Position numbers and translations under genes: made by a program. The notes beneath the pieces were generated by a model. That model was not told where the DNA came from. It was given only the letters and a program-made list of their open reading frames with translations, and did no database searches. Below are positions 1-8,559 of a stretch of 14,886 nucleotides of DNA, piece by piece. The stretch comes from Goniomonas avonlea (lineage: Eukaryota; Cryptophyceae; Goniomonadida; Goniomonadaceae). The number at the start of each line of letters is the position of its first letter. Position 1 is the first letter of the stretch. The stretch is taken from positions 1 through 14,886 of the forward strand of contig QUTJ01031684.1 of NCBI GenBank assembly GCA_003573635.1, read 5' to 3'.

Positions 1-603
1 CTGCAGTGGGTACTGCCGCAGTTGATGTGGGGGCGGAAGCGACTGAAACTGGAAATGCGACCGCATCGGTGGTGGTTGAGGGTCACTAGGCGCTGCTCGG
101 TACGTCGGTGGTGGAAGGGCTGATCTGTAAGACAGCTGCAGTGCCACCTGCGGCGTGTCGGTCTGATGCAGCGTCAGCTGCCCCTGAGCCTGGGGTGGCA
201 TCGCAGAGTCCCTTGTCTGAGGGAGGTTTCCCACATCACGAAATTGCATCTCGTCGCGCAGCCTACCGCCTGAGGATGAGGAGCTTGAGATGTTGTCAAC
301 AAGGTTCCTAGACACTTGCGCCAACACAATTTATCCATCGATGACAAGTCACCAACAACTCGCATTCATCATCCTTACAACGCCGGCACGGCACACACGA
401 GCAGCTCACTGCTTCTATTCAATTACCTTCGTGCTGTACATCGATTCCAAGCAAGTCCCAAGATTCCTGTTCGGATTCCGATGTCTTGAATCGCGGGTGC
501 ACAGCTGTGAGGAAGTGAGGAATCTCTCCCAAGTGGGACAAGTAAATGCTCGTCACAAGTCAACAAAATAGCTCGGGTTGTGACAGGGTACGAACTCTCT
601 CTG

Positions 604-647
<44 letters not shown>

Positions 648-1309
648 TGGGCACGCTCTCTTGCGAGTTTCAACTCTCAGGGAACAGATTTCTTCGACCC
701 CCCCCCCCCAAGGAACACACAGAAAAAGCTGCATGGTGGTGTTGATACTCACAAACTAGAGTCCAGCGCACAAAGGACAAACTAGAGTCCAGCACACAAA
801 GGAGACATACCTTCAAATTCTTGCAGAAGATCTCTGGTACCTGCGGGAGTTCTGCGGTGTGGTGTTAGCGACAACACGGCTGCATTCAATTCTGTCAGAC
901 ATTCTGTAGGAAATGACGTGCTACGTCTCGTCATGTCCGTCAGGAGATAACCGTTCGTGTGAACGGTCAGCGTAAGAGCTACCGTCCGGTTGGTCGGCTG
1001 CTCTTGGAGTTTTGAAACAAGGTTCTCTGAGGTGTTGGCCTTAGTTTCATTTCCCCAGGATGGAAGAAATGTCTTTGATTCTTTGATTTGGTGCTTGGGT
1101 TTCGGTGTGCGGAACTCGTCGGTGTCGACGAGAGGTGGCAGCGGGGTTTTGACTCTCATGTGGGGCGTGTTGAGTTTCGAGCTGAGGGAGGGTGTGACCC
1201 TCTCTGTGAAGTTGTCACAGGAGTCTGAGGACTCTGTGACTGTGGGAGCAGCTCCTCCGCCGTGCGATGTCGCTGCAGTATTGCATGTGCCACTGGTGTG
1301 TTGTGTCAT
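1..1309 (-). CDS. Unrecognised Pro/Gln/Ser/Thr-rich protein, 3'-partial at window edge
   Basis: Two exons are visible on the minus strand: 1309-811 and 269-1, the second open to the window edge. The first ends at a strong donor (GAAG then GTATGT, 810-805) in phase 1. The second follows CATCCTCAG (acceptor AG at 271-270) and supplies the two bases needed, so the frame runs on for 89 further codons without a stop. The 256 visible residues begin with Ser/Thr/Pro-rich sequence (KTPLPPLVDTDEF, RTPKPKH). A more structured stretch near LNAAVLSL and RDLLQEFEG follows, then a Gln/Pro-rich tail (LPPPTYRAAPSDPQPPP). No domain, signal peptide or membrane segment is seen, and I do not recognise the family. 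The start is the first ATG (G at -3), but the frame is open upstream to about 1379 and a pyrimidine-rich tract ending in CTACTAG lies just before it, so an upstream exon is possible. The opposite-strand frame at 108-311 is a shadow of the second exon. Confidence 0.62.
608..644. repeat. CT/GA dinucleotide microsatellite
   Basis: About 18.5 uninterrupted CT units lie inside the long intron of the left-edge gene. In the coding sense of that gene this is a GA tract. A separate C12 homopolymer sits at 698-709. The Arg-Glu repeat that can be translated from this tract on the minus strand is an artefact of it. Confidence 0.97.
751..802. repeat. 26-bp tandem duplication beside a splice donor
   Basis: Two adjacent 26-bp copies (751-776 and 777-802) differ at one base (AGCGCAC versus AGCACAC). 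They lie immediately inside the intron of the left-edge gene, three bases beyond its GTATGT donor. A second donor-like GTGAGT (752-747, minus) sits at the far edge of the duplication. Extending the exon to that donor would meet an in-frame TAG inside the repeat. Confidence 0.93.
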
Positions 1310-2004
1310 ACCCCTAGTAGGTGTGTAGGTCCGGGGGGAGGGACGGGAGTGATGCTCGATACCGTTTGTATCGAGCTAGTTTACTCGACCGTGGCAAAGT
1401 GCACGCTGCGTGCGATAGTTCTTTGTGTACGTGATTTGACTCTGCCTGACAGACCTGGGGCATGGGAGAAACGGCGTGCTACAGAGCGGGCAGAGGCACG
1501 CCACGGCCACACAATCGCGGCGGATGCCGACCACCCGAGCGCACCCTGCAGATATCGTCAACAGGCACGCGCACGCACCCGTGTCCGTGAGCACTGCGGC
1601 ATCTTCACAGCACGCAATGGATTCGTCAAAGAGTTTGGTCACAACGACGGACGGACGGACCTGGGCACATGGCAGTGTGCGAAAAGCACGCCAGCGGCAC
1701 AAGGTCACAGGTCTGCCTTGTGTGACCCTTGGGCACGTCAAAGCTTGCTCCTTCCGAAGCAGCGTTGCTGGTGCCAGCCACTGGCAATCTTGCCCCGTGC
1801 TGCACTGCATGGCGACCACGAGTGTTTGTCACTGCTGGTATCATTTCGAGGGATAGCACCCTAACGGTACAAGAAACTGTTGTCAATAGGCGTCAATTTA
1901 CTGACGCCCAGCAGTCACCGGCCTTTGCTCTGCTCACGGCCGGAGTGCGGTCGGCACCACTGGCACCGCTCGGTACGATCTGGTCTGCCGGACAATGTTG
2001 CTCC
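1310..2004. other. Stretch with no convincing gene
   Basis: Several frames on both strands stay open here, including one of 200 codons on the plus strand ending at 1864. They overlap one another, are rich in Cys, His and Arg, match no family I know and lack paired splice sites. Two small hairpins are present, at 1354-1376 and 1889-1908. Fragments resembling the 18-bp minisatellite unit occur as far upstream as about 1576 (CACCCGTGTCCGTGAGCAC), so the region may be old, decayed repeat. It probably also holds the promoter of the left-edge gene. Confidence 0.45.
1354..1376. repeat. Perfect hairpin, 9-bp arms
   Basis: GCTCGATAC (1354-1362) is followed by a 5-nt loop and its exact reverse complement GTATCGAGC (1368-1376). 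It lies about 45 bp upstream of the proposed start of the left-edge gene, so it could fall in its 5' leader or promoter. No function can be assigned. Confidence 0.75.
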
Positions 2005-2490
2005 CACGCATACTGCACTCGTGTCTGTCGATGCACTCGCGTCTGCCGGTCCTGCCCTCTGCTGCACATACTGCATTCTTGTCTGCCGATACATTCGTGT
2101 CTGTCACAGCACTCGTGTCTGTCGATGCAGTTGTGTCTGCCGTGCACTGCACTCTGCTGCACATAGTGCACTCGTGCCTGCCGATACATTCGTGTCTCTC
2201 ACTGCGCTCATGTCTGGCGGCGCACTGTCACAGCACACGTGTCTGTCAATGCTGGATGCACTCGTGCCTGTCACTGCACTGTCACAGCACTCGTGTGTGT
2301 CACTGCGCTCGTGTGTGTCACTGCAATCGGTTGTGTCACTGCACTCGTGGCTGTCACTGCACTCGTGTCTGTCAGTGCCCTCATCCGTCCTTGCACCGTG
2401 TCAGTCTGCACGCGTGTCTGTCAGTGCACTCATCTGTCTCTGCACTCGTGGCTGTCTCGGCACCCATGTCTGTCACCGCACTTGTTATTG
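2005..2490. repeat. Degenerate 18-bp minisatellite
   Basis: Many diverged copies of an 18-bp unit close to ACTGCACTCGTGTCTGTC run through this block, with the cleanest array at about 2275-2380. Because 18 is a multiple of three, all frames crossing it stay open and give six-residue repeats: TALVSV-like on the plus strand, CIDRHE-like on the minus strand. This explains the long overlapping frames here, none of which I accept as a gene. Units vary by substitution and by short insertions. Confidence 0.88.
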
Positions 2491-2639
2491 TCTCAGCACC
2501 ATACTTTCACGCGAGTGAAAGAGTTATTTCATACCTGACTGTGGAACAGCGACGATTTTGGCCGATGGCCTTTGTTGTCCCGTGGCTAGTTTTTGTAGGG
2601 GTGACGAGGGAGGTACAACAGCTACAATGACATCCTGCA

Positions 2640-4390
2640 ATCGCAGAGATGAGGTAATGAGACAGTTACACTGACTCCCAAAGGCGGACCGGCAGCGTAA
2701 TAACCGAGAAGCGTGTTCACAGGTGTGCTAAGGCAATGTCATCATGAGACGGCTGACAGATCAAGTTGGGGCGGGGAACATGAACAAAAGACGAGTATTC
2801 AGACTATCAGCCCGACAGTTTGTGCGTACTTTCTCGGGGCTGCGGAAAATTGCGGAGACTTTTTGGTGATCTTGACTTGACCTGATTGCAGTGCGTGAGC
2901 TCCGATCGGGACGCGGAAGCACGTACCAAACAGTGATGTCCTGTTTCTTCAGAGTCACCCTGGTCGGCTGGCCAAGGGTTTCTGCAACAGTCTGCAACTG
3001 TTTTTAGGAAGGGCTCCACAGGTTGTAATCGGTAGCAGGTGCATTGCATCCGATGTCTGAAAGGCAAAATTCCGTGGAGCCATGAAAGTTACGTACAGCT
3101 GCGACACGCTGGCGAACGCTTCCTAATGTATCTGTTGCATTGACAACCAGAGTCCCGAGCCTTTTCCTGGAATAGTGAATTAGTTAAGAGACATTCCGAG
3201 AAAACCAAAAAACTCAATCGACTCCTTTTCGGAGGGAACGATAGGAACTCACGTGTCCTCGGTACGACCTTCTCGACAAATAAACATTGGTAAGCGAACT
3301 GCCACGGTTGCATCAAAATAGACTTGGGTTTCAGTAAGACTTCAGCCAAAAACTTGTGAGCGAGAAACGCACATGTCTCAGTCATGTCCGAGTCGTCCGT
3401 ATGAACGAAACGATCGGTAGGCGGCTGTCAGCTGTAAGCCTCGAACGCAAACAGAGGCAACAGCGCACCGAACAGCTGTGACATAGATGTTTTTCCCCAA
3501 TTTTTGACGGTGATTCATACCCTGCACACAACTAAGAAACATGTCAGGAGACTTGCTGAAAACCATTTTGTCATGCCTGATGCTCCCAAGCCTCACACTG
3601 ACTACAAGCAACCCAGTCACTTTTACGCTCAGCACCTTCCCCACACCTGAAAGTGTTAGTTGATATTTGGTCGATATTCTTCCAAGAAAAACCTTGCACA
3701 AATATCCTCGGTGGTGTCCTCCCCATTCTCGGACGACGATGAAGCACCTGCACACCTCAGAACCAAACACCAGAGGTAGAAACTCACTGGAAAAAAGAGG
3801 GCGCCGGCGTTTCCGTGTGGATTTACGCATGGTGTTCCCCTTCACAAGAAGAGGACCACAAGTGCAAAAGCGGGCAAGTGTCTCCCCCTCCTTGTTCCGT
3901 CATGACGTTCATCATGATGGCGATCTTGATGAACGCTAACGTGCACCACGCCGGAGAAAAGAGTCGGGACAATTATTTTATAAACAATTTGTCCCACTCA
4001 CTTTAGTAGATGTTATCATGGGATAAACGACCCCAGTGGTCACCCAAAATTCCCAAATTGATGCAGGAATTGGCAAGGAAACGGACCCGTCACCCGGCAG
4101 CGCCGAGGCGCGCGTTTCGAGCATCCTGCACTTTTGAAAAAAGTGTGGAGCGGAAGTGCACTGCCCTCCTCTGAGCACTTGCTGACGTTTCACACTCTTG
4201 CGACAGTCCGGTTAGATGATTGTGATTGATTGCAATCGTATGTATCCGATGTTTCACTGCCACATTCATTTGAAGCAAGGCAAGGCAATCCGTCCCAGAG
4301 TCAAATTCACAGAATCGGGAGCAGACATCCTGAACCAACATGATCAGCTCACGCGGTGAGGTTCACTGCGACACTGATTTTGGGCACCAG
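2640..4390 (-). other. Gene-poor stretch with weak minus-strand exon candidates
   Basis: No recognisable gene is present, but four minus-strand segments look partly coding. One is an ATG-initiated frame at 4341-4090 (begins MLVQDVCSRFCEF). One ends in a good donor at about 3990 (peptide PASIWEFWVTTGVVYP, then GTGAGT). One runs from an ATG at 3385 to a GTGAGT donor near 3253 (begins MTETCAFLAHKFLAEV). One lies at about 2985-2885, between TTGCAG and CAG/GTCAAG (peptide RVTLKKQDITVWYVLPR). I could not join them into one model with consistent phases. They may belong to a fast-evolving gene, a decayed element or chance. A minus-strand frame at 3830-3378 is basic (MRKSTRKRRR) and unrecognised. Confidence 0.3.
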
Positions 4391-4392
4391 AT

Positions 4393-6360
4393 CTAGCGGA
4401 CCTTGAGGAACGCATTCAGTCCTGCGGCGAAAGAACAGTTGGTGTGGGTCCCATTCACGAACCCGCCATCAATTTCCAGGTTCCAGAACATAGCCCCTCG
4501 GGGCCTCTGGTGGGCGGGAAGTGCCTCGAACGCCCGGCCAACCTCTTCCGGGAATATGAAAATGGATTTTCCGTGCCCCATTCCCATTGAGAGGCCGACG
4601 ATGAGCTGGTCCGGCGAGACAGTGATCTGGGCAGGCGGTCATGAGCAGGGGACAGGAGAAGAAGCAGGAAGGAATCACAAGGTGTAGTGTTGTTCCTGAG
4701 AGTGTTTCTTCCCGGTCACACAATAAATATGTTTCGAACCTGATCCAGAAAGAACAACAAAATCTCACTTGGTATTCAGCTGGTTTTAACTATCACAAGA
4801 ATAAATCGGACAAGGCGTGTAAAATTGCTGCGGTTGGATAAGGTGATCTCATGCGGCAGAATACGTCATGGCTCGAGTTAGAACTACCTCTTGCTGATCT
4901 CGGACGCACGTCAATTCAATGTTTGATATGGGGTTTCTCCTCAACCAAAGACAGGAACACGCACCGTTTGCGAAGGCACACCGACCGAGGGGTCAGCGGC
5001 AAAATCGACGGTCCAGTTACCAGATACAAGAGCCGATATCCACCCAGCAAGATAGTCCTGGTGCGACAGTCAGCACAACGAGTTACAACCCTGAGAGAAG
5101 TTGGTGCGTGTCTAGCGTGATGGCACATATATCCTCAGAGACGGAAAGGGGGGTCTAATTCTGAGGGACAAAAAAACCTCGGGGTCTGACAAGAAAGCGG
5201 ACCTGCGGGGCTTGACCTTCGCCGTCGATGGCCTGGTCCGCTCTGGACCAACTCTCATACAGCTGGATATCAACAAGGTCAAACGTTGGCAACCCAAGGC
5301 CCGCTGAACCGAATTTAGCCAAGAGCAGGGCGTACGCATTGTACCCGTGGTAGTGAAACTCCGGGTGGTAGTCTTTGTACGCGTGCAAAAGGGACCGATC
5401 AAAGCGAGAAGTGGACACATCGAAGTAGCTTTGAGGTGGCACAATAGTGACGAGGAAACCATGCCGTTTGGCGGCCAAGGACATGGATCCGACGAGCTCG
5501 AGCACCTCGTTGGAAAAAACGTTGTAAGGCGACTTGGGATCATCGTTGCCCTCCAGGTCCCAATCGAGACCGTCAAATCCATGAAAACCAAGATGGGGAT
5601 GTGCAACTTCTCGAGTGTTCCAGGCAGACCATGTGTTGAACCATTCCTCTCCCGTGGCCACAGTTGAAGGGTGCGGCGCATTCTGGGAGCAGGAGGGTCA
5701 GGGTAACCAGGCAGCAACGCGGCAGGAGTGAGCCAAGGAGGTCAGAGACACAACAAGGCGCACCCAGCCACCAATAGAAACCAAATGTGTCGTCGGCAGG
5801 TTCATCTCACGCAGTTGCTTCGCTACTTGCGCAATGCAGGTTGTATTGAGCCCAAACTCCACAGCAGGCTTGCCTGTTTCATTGACCAAGTTGGAAGCAA
5901 ACCAGATCAAAACGTTGACTCCCAATTTTGCCTCGACTACTACCTTGGGATCACAAGCAGTTGCGTAACCAAGAATAAGAGGACCGACTGGCAGTTCCCG
6001 GACACAGGACATGGTCCCCCACGGTCGCGGTTTCCCAAAGGGGCCTACACACTGATCCAGCGGGAGCACAAACCCATCAGTACGCTCTCTACAAGTACCA
6101 TCTGTACTAGCGAAGAAAGAACGGTTGACAGAGGTTGCGTCGATCTCATCAAAGACGTCGGTATTTCCCCACTGAGGGTCTCCGGGCCAACGAGATTGCG
6201 GATTGTAGCACTTGCCAACCGGAACATCGTAGCTCTTGCAATCGTTGGTGCATTTGTCTGCACATAGTGTCATGCGCTCTCGACACGAATCGGCCGTGAC
6301 CCAAAGCCCGAGCGTCATGAAGACCAGGCCCACAAGTCGACAGTGAGTCTCACAGAGCAT
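4393..6360 (-). CDS. Secreted GH18 family chitinase-like glycoside hydrolase
   Basis: Four exons (6360-5764, 5682-5203, 5057-4965, 4626-4393) joined by phase-0 introns of 81, 145 and 338 nt give 467 aa ending in TAG. Residues 1-23 form a signal peptide (hydrophobic core LVGLVFMTLGLWVTA), so the enzyme should enter the secretory pathway. Residues 24-119 are a Cys-rich N-terminal region I do not recognise. The GH18 barrel begins at GPLILGYATACDP (about 126). It shows the SxGG strand motif (SIGGW, 195-199) and the catalytic DxxDxDxE motif as DGLDWDLE (236-243), with Glu243 the expected acid. IQLYE (338-342) and the terminal barrel strand AMFWNLEIDGG (435-445) with Trp439 complete it. All key residues are present, so activity on chitin or a related GlcNAc polymer is likely but unproven. 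The small third exon (31 aa, including NWTVDFAADPSVGVP) has no start codon and is easily missed. A is at -3 of the start. Confidence 0.9.
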
Positions 6361-6476
6361 TTTCCGATACCGGTACTAGCTAGCTACTGTCGTCAGTACC
6401 GGTACTAGCTAGCTAGTACTAGTACTGTAGTAGCGTGGTACAGTATCGACCTCGCTCAAGAGATTCTGTGCGCAAA
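6361..6476. promoter_or_regulatory. Compact divergent promoter with palindromic repeats
   Basis: Only 116 bp separate the starts of the GH18 gene (minus) and the plus-strand gene at 6477. A 19-bp direct repeat beginning TACCGGTACTAGC occurs at 6368-6386 and 6397-6415. The second copy overlaps a perfect 18-bp palindrome (6402-6419) and a perfect 12-bp palindrome, AGTACTAGTACT (6415-6426). No TATA box is visible. The role as a shared promoter is inferred from position. Confidence 0.6.
6368..6426. repeat. Duplicated 19-bp element with nested palindromes
   Basis: Two identical 19-bp copies lie 10 bp apart (6368-6386, 6397-6415) and are built from GTAC, CTAG and GCTA tetranucleotides. Perfect palindromes at 6402-6419 and 6415-6426 overlap the second copy. 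Symmetric dimer-binding sites or a cruciform are possible. Confidence 0.93.
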
Positions 6477-7747
6477 ATGTCTCGTCTGGCAGAGCTCGAA
6501 GCGAAGCTCAGGGAGCTGGACGGCGAGTCAAGAGTCGCGGCAGACCGCAGAAGAGTTTCAGATGCACCAGCGCCGCTTTTTTTGCCAAGCACCCGGATCC
6601 CAGTCTCGGGGGTGCTCAGGGCAAGCTCGAGCGCTTCATCGGAGAGAGAACCATCTGTGGAAGAGCGGCTGGAGCGCACAAAGAAACGGGTCGAGCAGCT
6701 GCTATCCATTACCAGTGATGAAATTAGTGAAGATATTGGTCATGAGGCCAAGCCTGGTGATGGTCCCATTACACAAGACTCCGGTGGTCGTCCTCATGAT
6801 CAGCGCCCGCCGAAGCACGACAGCGGTAGCAACGTTCCGGCGTACGTTTCATTGTACCGGAACGTTGTCACAAGTCTCCTGTCCCCCGATGCTCTTATTC
6901 CCAACCAGAGCCCGGCAATTGCGTTATCACGGGAAAACAGTTTCACTTCGCCCAGCCTGGCCCAGCTTTCTGCGGACCTCGTAGGTGGTCCTGAGATTTT
7001 CTGCTCGCCTTGGTACCAAGGTGCGTTCCCTACGCCCTCGGGAATTTTCGAAAAGCTGCTTGAACCGGATTGGCCCAATTCCCCGACGCCTCCCCTCGAC
7101 CTCCTGGCTGCGAAGAACGAGCCGTCGAACCCGACGGCAAGCACTGACGCCTCCGCCGCGATTGTCCCGCCGGTAGGTCTCGCTTTCAAGCATTTTTTCT
7201 TCGTTTTCTGATAATTCTGCAGCCGATTCCCGAGGCCCGGGCAAGCTGGAGTCGCTTAACTCTTCCTGACTGCAACAACGAGGTCAAGCCGAATTCAGCG
7301 GTGGATGCCAATTCACGCTCGATGCCCATGTCGCGACCGACCTCACTGGGGATGTCCTCCCTCAATGGGCCCTTGGATTCGTATGCCAGTGCCCGACTTG
7401 GGTCCTCCATGAGTGGCCTTTCCCTGGGTGCTTGGCGTGACACACCAGGTTACGCGAGTTCAACGAATCGATCCGCGTACCCAGAGATCACAGCAAGCTA
7501 CTCCAGTCTGTCTCGTGGGATCTCGAGGTATCCAGAGATCACCAATAGATACTACGACTTCAACCCTGTGTCCTCACGTTATCCTGAGGTCTCTGACCTC
7601 GCGAGTTACATTTCTTATCAAAATGAACTGCGCCTGCGCCCACCATTACCAGGCCGCGTCAGCACAGACTTGGCGCGGTGGGGTCGCAGCGAGCCCCCGC
7701 CACTCTATGGCGACACTCTCCGCGACAGCAATCTTCGATATATCTAA
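6477..7747 (+). CDS. Unrecognised 406-aa protein with three 17-residue YPE repeats
   Basis: Two exons, 6477-7172 and 7223-7747, are separated by a 50-nt phase-0 intron (GTAGGT to TTCTGCAG) and end in TAA. The first ATG (6477, A at -3) is used; the open frame upstream starts only at a GTG. The N-terminus (MSRLAELEAKLRELDGE) and about residues 60-80 (VEERLERTKKRVEQLLSIT) look like short coiled coils. The middle is Ser/Pro/Asp-rich and probably disordered. Near the C-terminus three tandem units of exactly 17 residues begin at about 317, 334 and 351: SAYPEIT, SRYPEIT and SRYPEVS, each followed by Tyr/Ser-rich spacer. The DNA period is 51 bp (7472, 7523, 7574). No signal peptide, membrane segment or catalytic motif is seen. 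A scaffold or cytoskeletal role would fit the composition, but that is a guess. It is divergent from the GH18 gene. Confidence 0.82.
7472..7624 (+). repeat. Three in-frame 51-bp coding repeats
   Basis: Units start at 7472, 7523 and 7574 and encode 17 residues each, headed by S[AR]YPE[IV][TS]. The heads are well conserved in protein while third codon positions differ (TACCCAGAG, TATCCAGAG, TATCCTGAG), which suggests an old repeat kept by selection on the protein. Confidence 0.85.
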
Positions 7748-7830
7748 GAATACAACTCGCCTCTCGAAGCAATGGGACGCGACGTGGTGGCGCGTCCTGA
7801 GACGTGACGTGTGTGCGCGTGTTATTGGTA

Positions 7831-7999
7831 TGTGTCCGGTGGGAGACGTGGCGTGTGTGCGTGTTGTTGTTATCTGGTCAGTGGTGGTGGTGGCGCGTCC
7901 TGTGTCCGGTGGGAGACGTGGCGTGTGTGCGTGTTGTTGTTATCTGGTCAGTGGTGGTGGTGGCGCGTCCTGTGTCCGGTGGGAGACGTGGCGTGTGTG
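7831..7999. repeat. 70-bp tandem repeat, 2.4 copies
   Basis: Copies at 7831-7900 and 7901-7970 are identical, followed by a partial copy from 7971. The unit begins TGTGTCCGGTGGGAGACG and ends in a GTGGTGG run. A shortened, diverged relative lies just upstream (about 7783-7830). It starts about 80 bp after the stop codon of the YPE-repeat gene and may be transcribed in its 3' UTR. Perfect identity points to recent duplication. Confidence 0.96.
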
Positions 8000-8266
8000 A
8001 TGGGAGGCCGAGGCCGACAAGAGGCGGTTGTGGCGCCAACGTGCTCAGGCAAGGCCTGGCCATGCGCCGCTGACGCAGTATTTTCGGAGTCAGCAATCAA
8101 TGACAAATGAATTTTTATTTGTCAAATCATACGCAGCCACCACATATAACGGCTGCCAACATTCAATTATGATCATCACTGCTAAAAATGCGAGGCACAG
8201 CGACATGGTCCCTGCTGTCCCAAGCCAGATGGCGTCGACCACGAGGACACCATGCCTGCCCCCACA

Positions 8267-8360
8267 GGCCTCCCCAACTGACGGCGGCCCTCCCCCCACA
8301 GGCCTCCCCAAACCGACGGCGGCCCTCCCCCCGGCCTCCCCAACCGACGGCGTCCCTCCC
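8267..8360. repeat. Pyrimidine-rich 28-34 bp tandem repeat
   Basis: Three successive units begin GGCCTCCCCAA and contain GACGGCG and CCCTCCC: about 8267-8300, 8301-8332 and 8333-8360. They are C-rich on the plus strand. Unit length shrinks from 34 to 28 bp through small deletions. Confidence 0.9.
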
Positions 8361-8484
8361 AACGGCCGCCCGTCTTGGTAGACGTCTGCGCGGCAGCCTT
8401 GGTTGATACATATCAACCATCAAGAACGATACAATTCCCCTCCTTTCAGTGAGCTGTGCAACGAGGCACTGCCGTCCCCGTAGT

Positions 8485-8559
8485 CGTAACTCTGCTGGAG
8501 TGGCCTCGTACCTCTGCTGGAGTTGCCTCGTACCTCTGCTGGAGTTGGCTCGCAACTCT
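8485..8559. repeat. 22-bp tandem repeat
   Basis: Three 22-bp units (8485-8506, 8507-8528, 8529-8550) of the form CGTACCTCTGCTGGAGTTGC plus CT are followed by a partial copy. A related fragment (CTGGAGTGGCCTCGTCGCTCT) lies near 8577. It shares no sequence with the neighbouring C-rich repeat. Confidence 0.93.

Larger units (their letters stand above)
270..810 (-). other. Long intron of the left-edge gene, rich in simple repeats
   Basis: This 541-nt intron separates the two exons of the left-edge gene. It begins GTATGT and ends CCTCAG in the minus-strand sense. It contains a 26-bp tandem duplication next to the donor, a C12 run and a long CT tract. It lacks a sustained reading frame apart from the low-complexity one made by the CT tract. 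Confidence 0.6.

Noticed and set aside
108-311. Plus-strand 67-codon frame at the left edge
   Set aside because: It is antisense to the minus-strand exon 269-1, which joins in phase to an upstream exon; the plus frame also has a TAG at 87-89 just before it.
423-752. Minus-strand frame with an Arg-Glu repeat
   Set aside because: The repeat is translated from the CT/GA microsatellite and the frame lies inside an intron.
1262-1864. 200-codon plus-strand frame
   Set aside because: It overlaps open frames on both strands, has unusual Cys/Arg/His-rich composition, no recognisable domain and no supporting splice sites.
1880-2630. Long Cys/His/Val-rich plus-strand frames
   Set aside because: They stay open because the 18-bp unit is a multiple of three; all frames are equally open and none has non-repeat coding sequence.
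6435-6476. Upstream start for the YPE-repeat gene
   Set aside because: The codon at 6435 is GTG, which eukaryotes rarely use; ATG at 6477 is the first ATG in frame and has A at -3.
7413-8110. Plus-strand frames across the 70-bp repeat
   Set aside because: Their Trp/Val/Cys-rich repeats are translations of the tandem repeat, and the first part overlaps the accepted exon in another frame.
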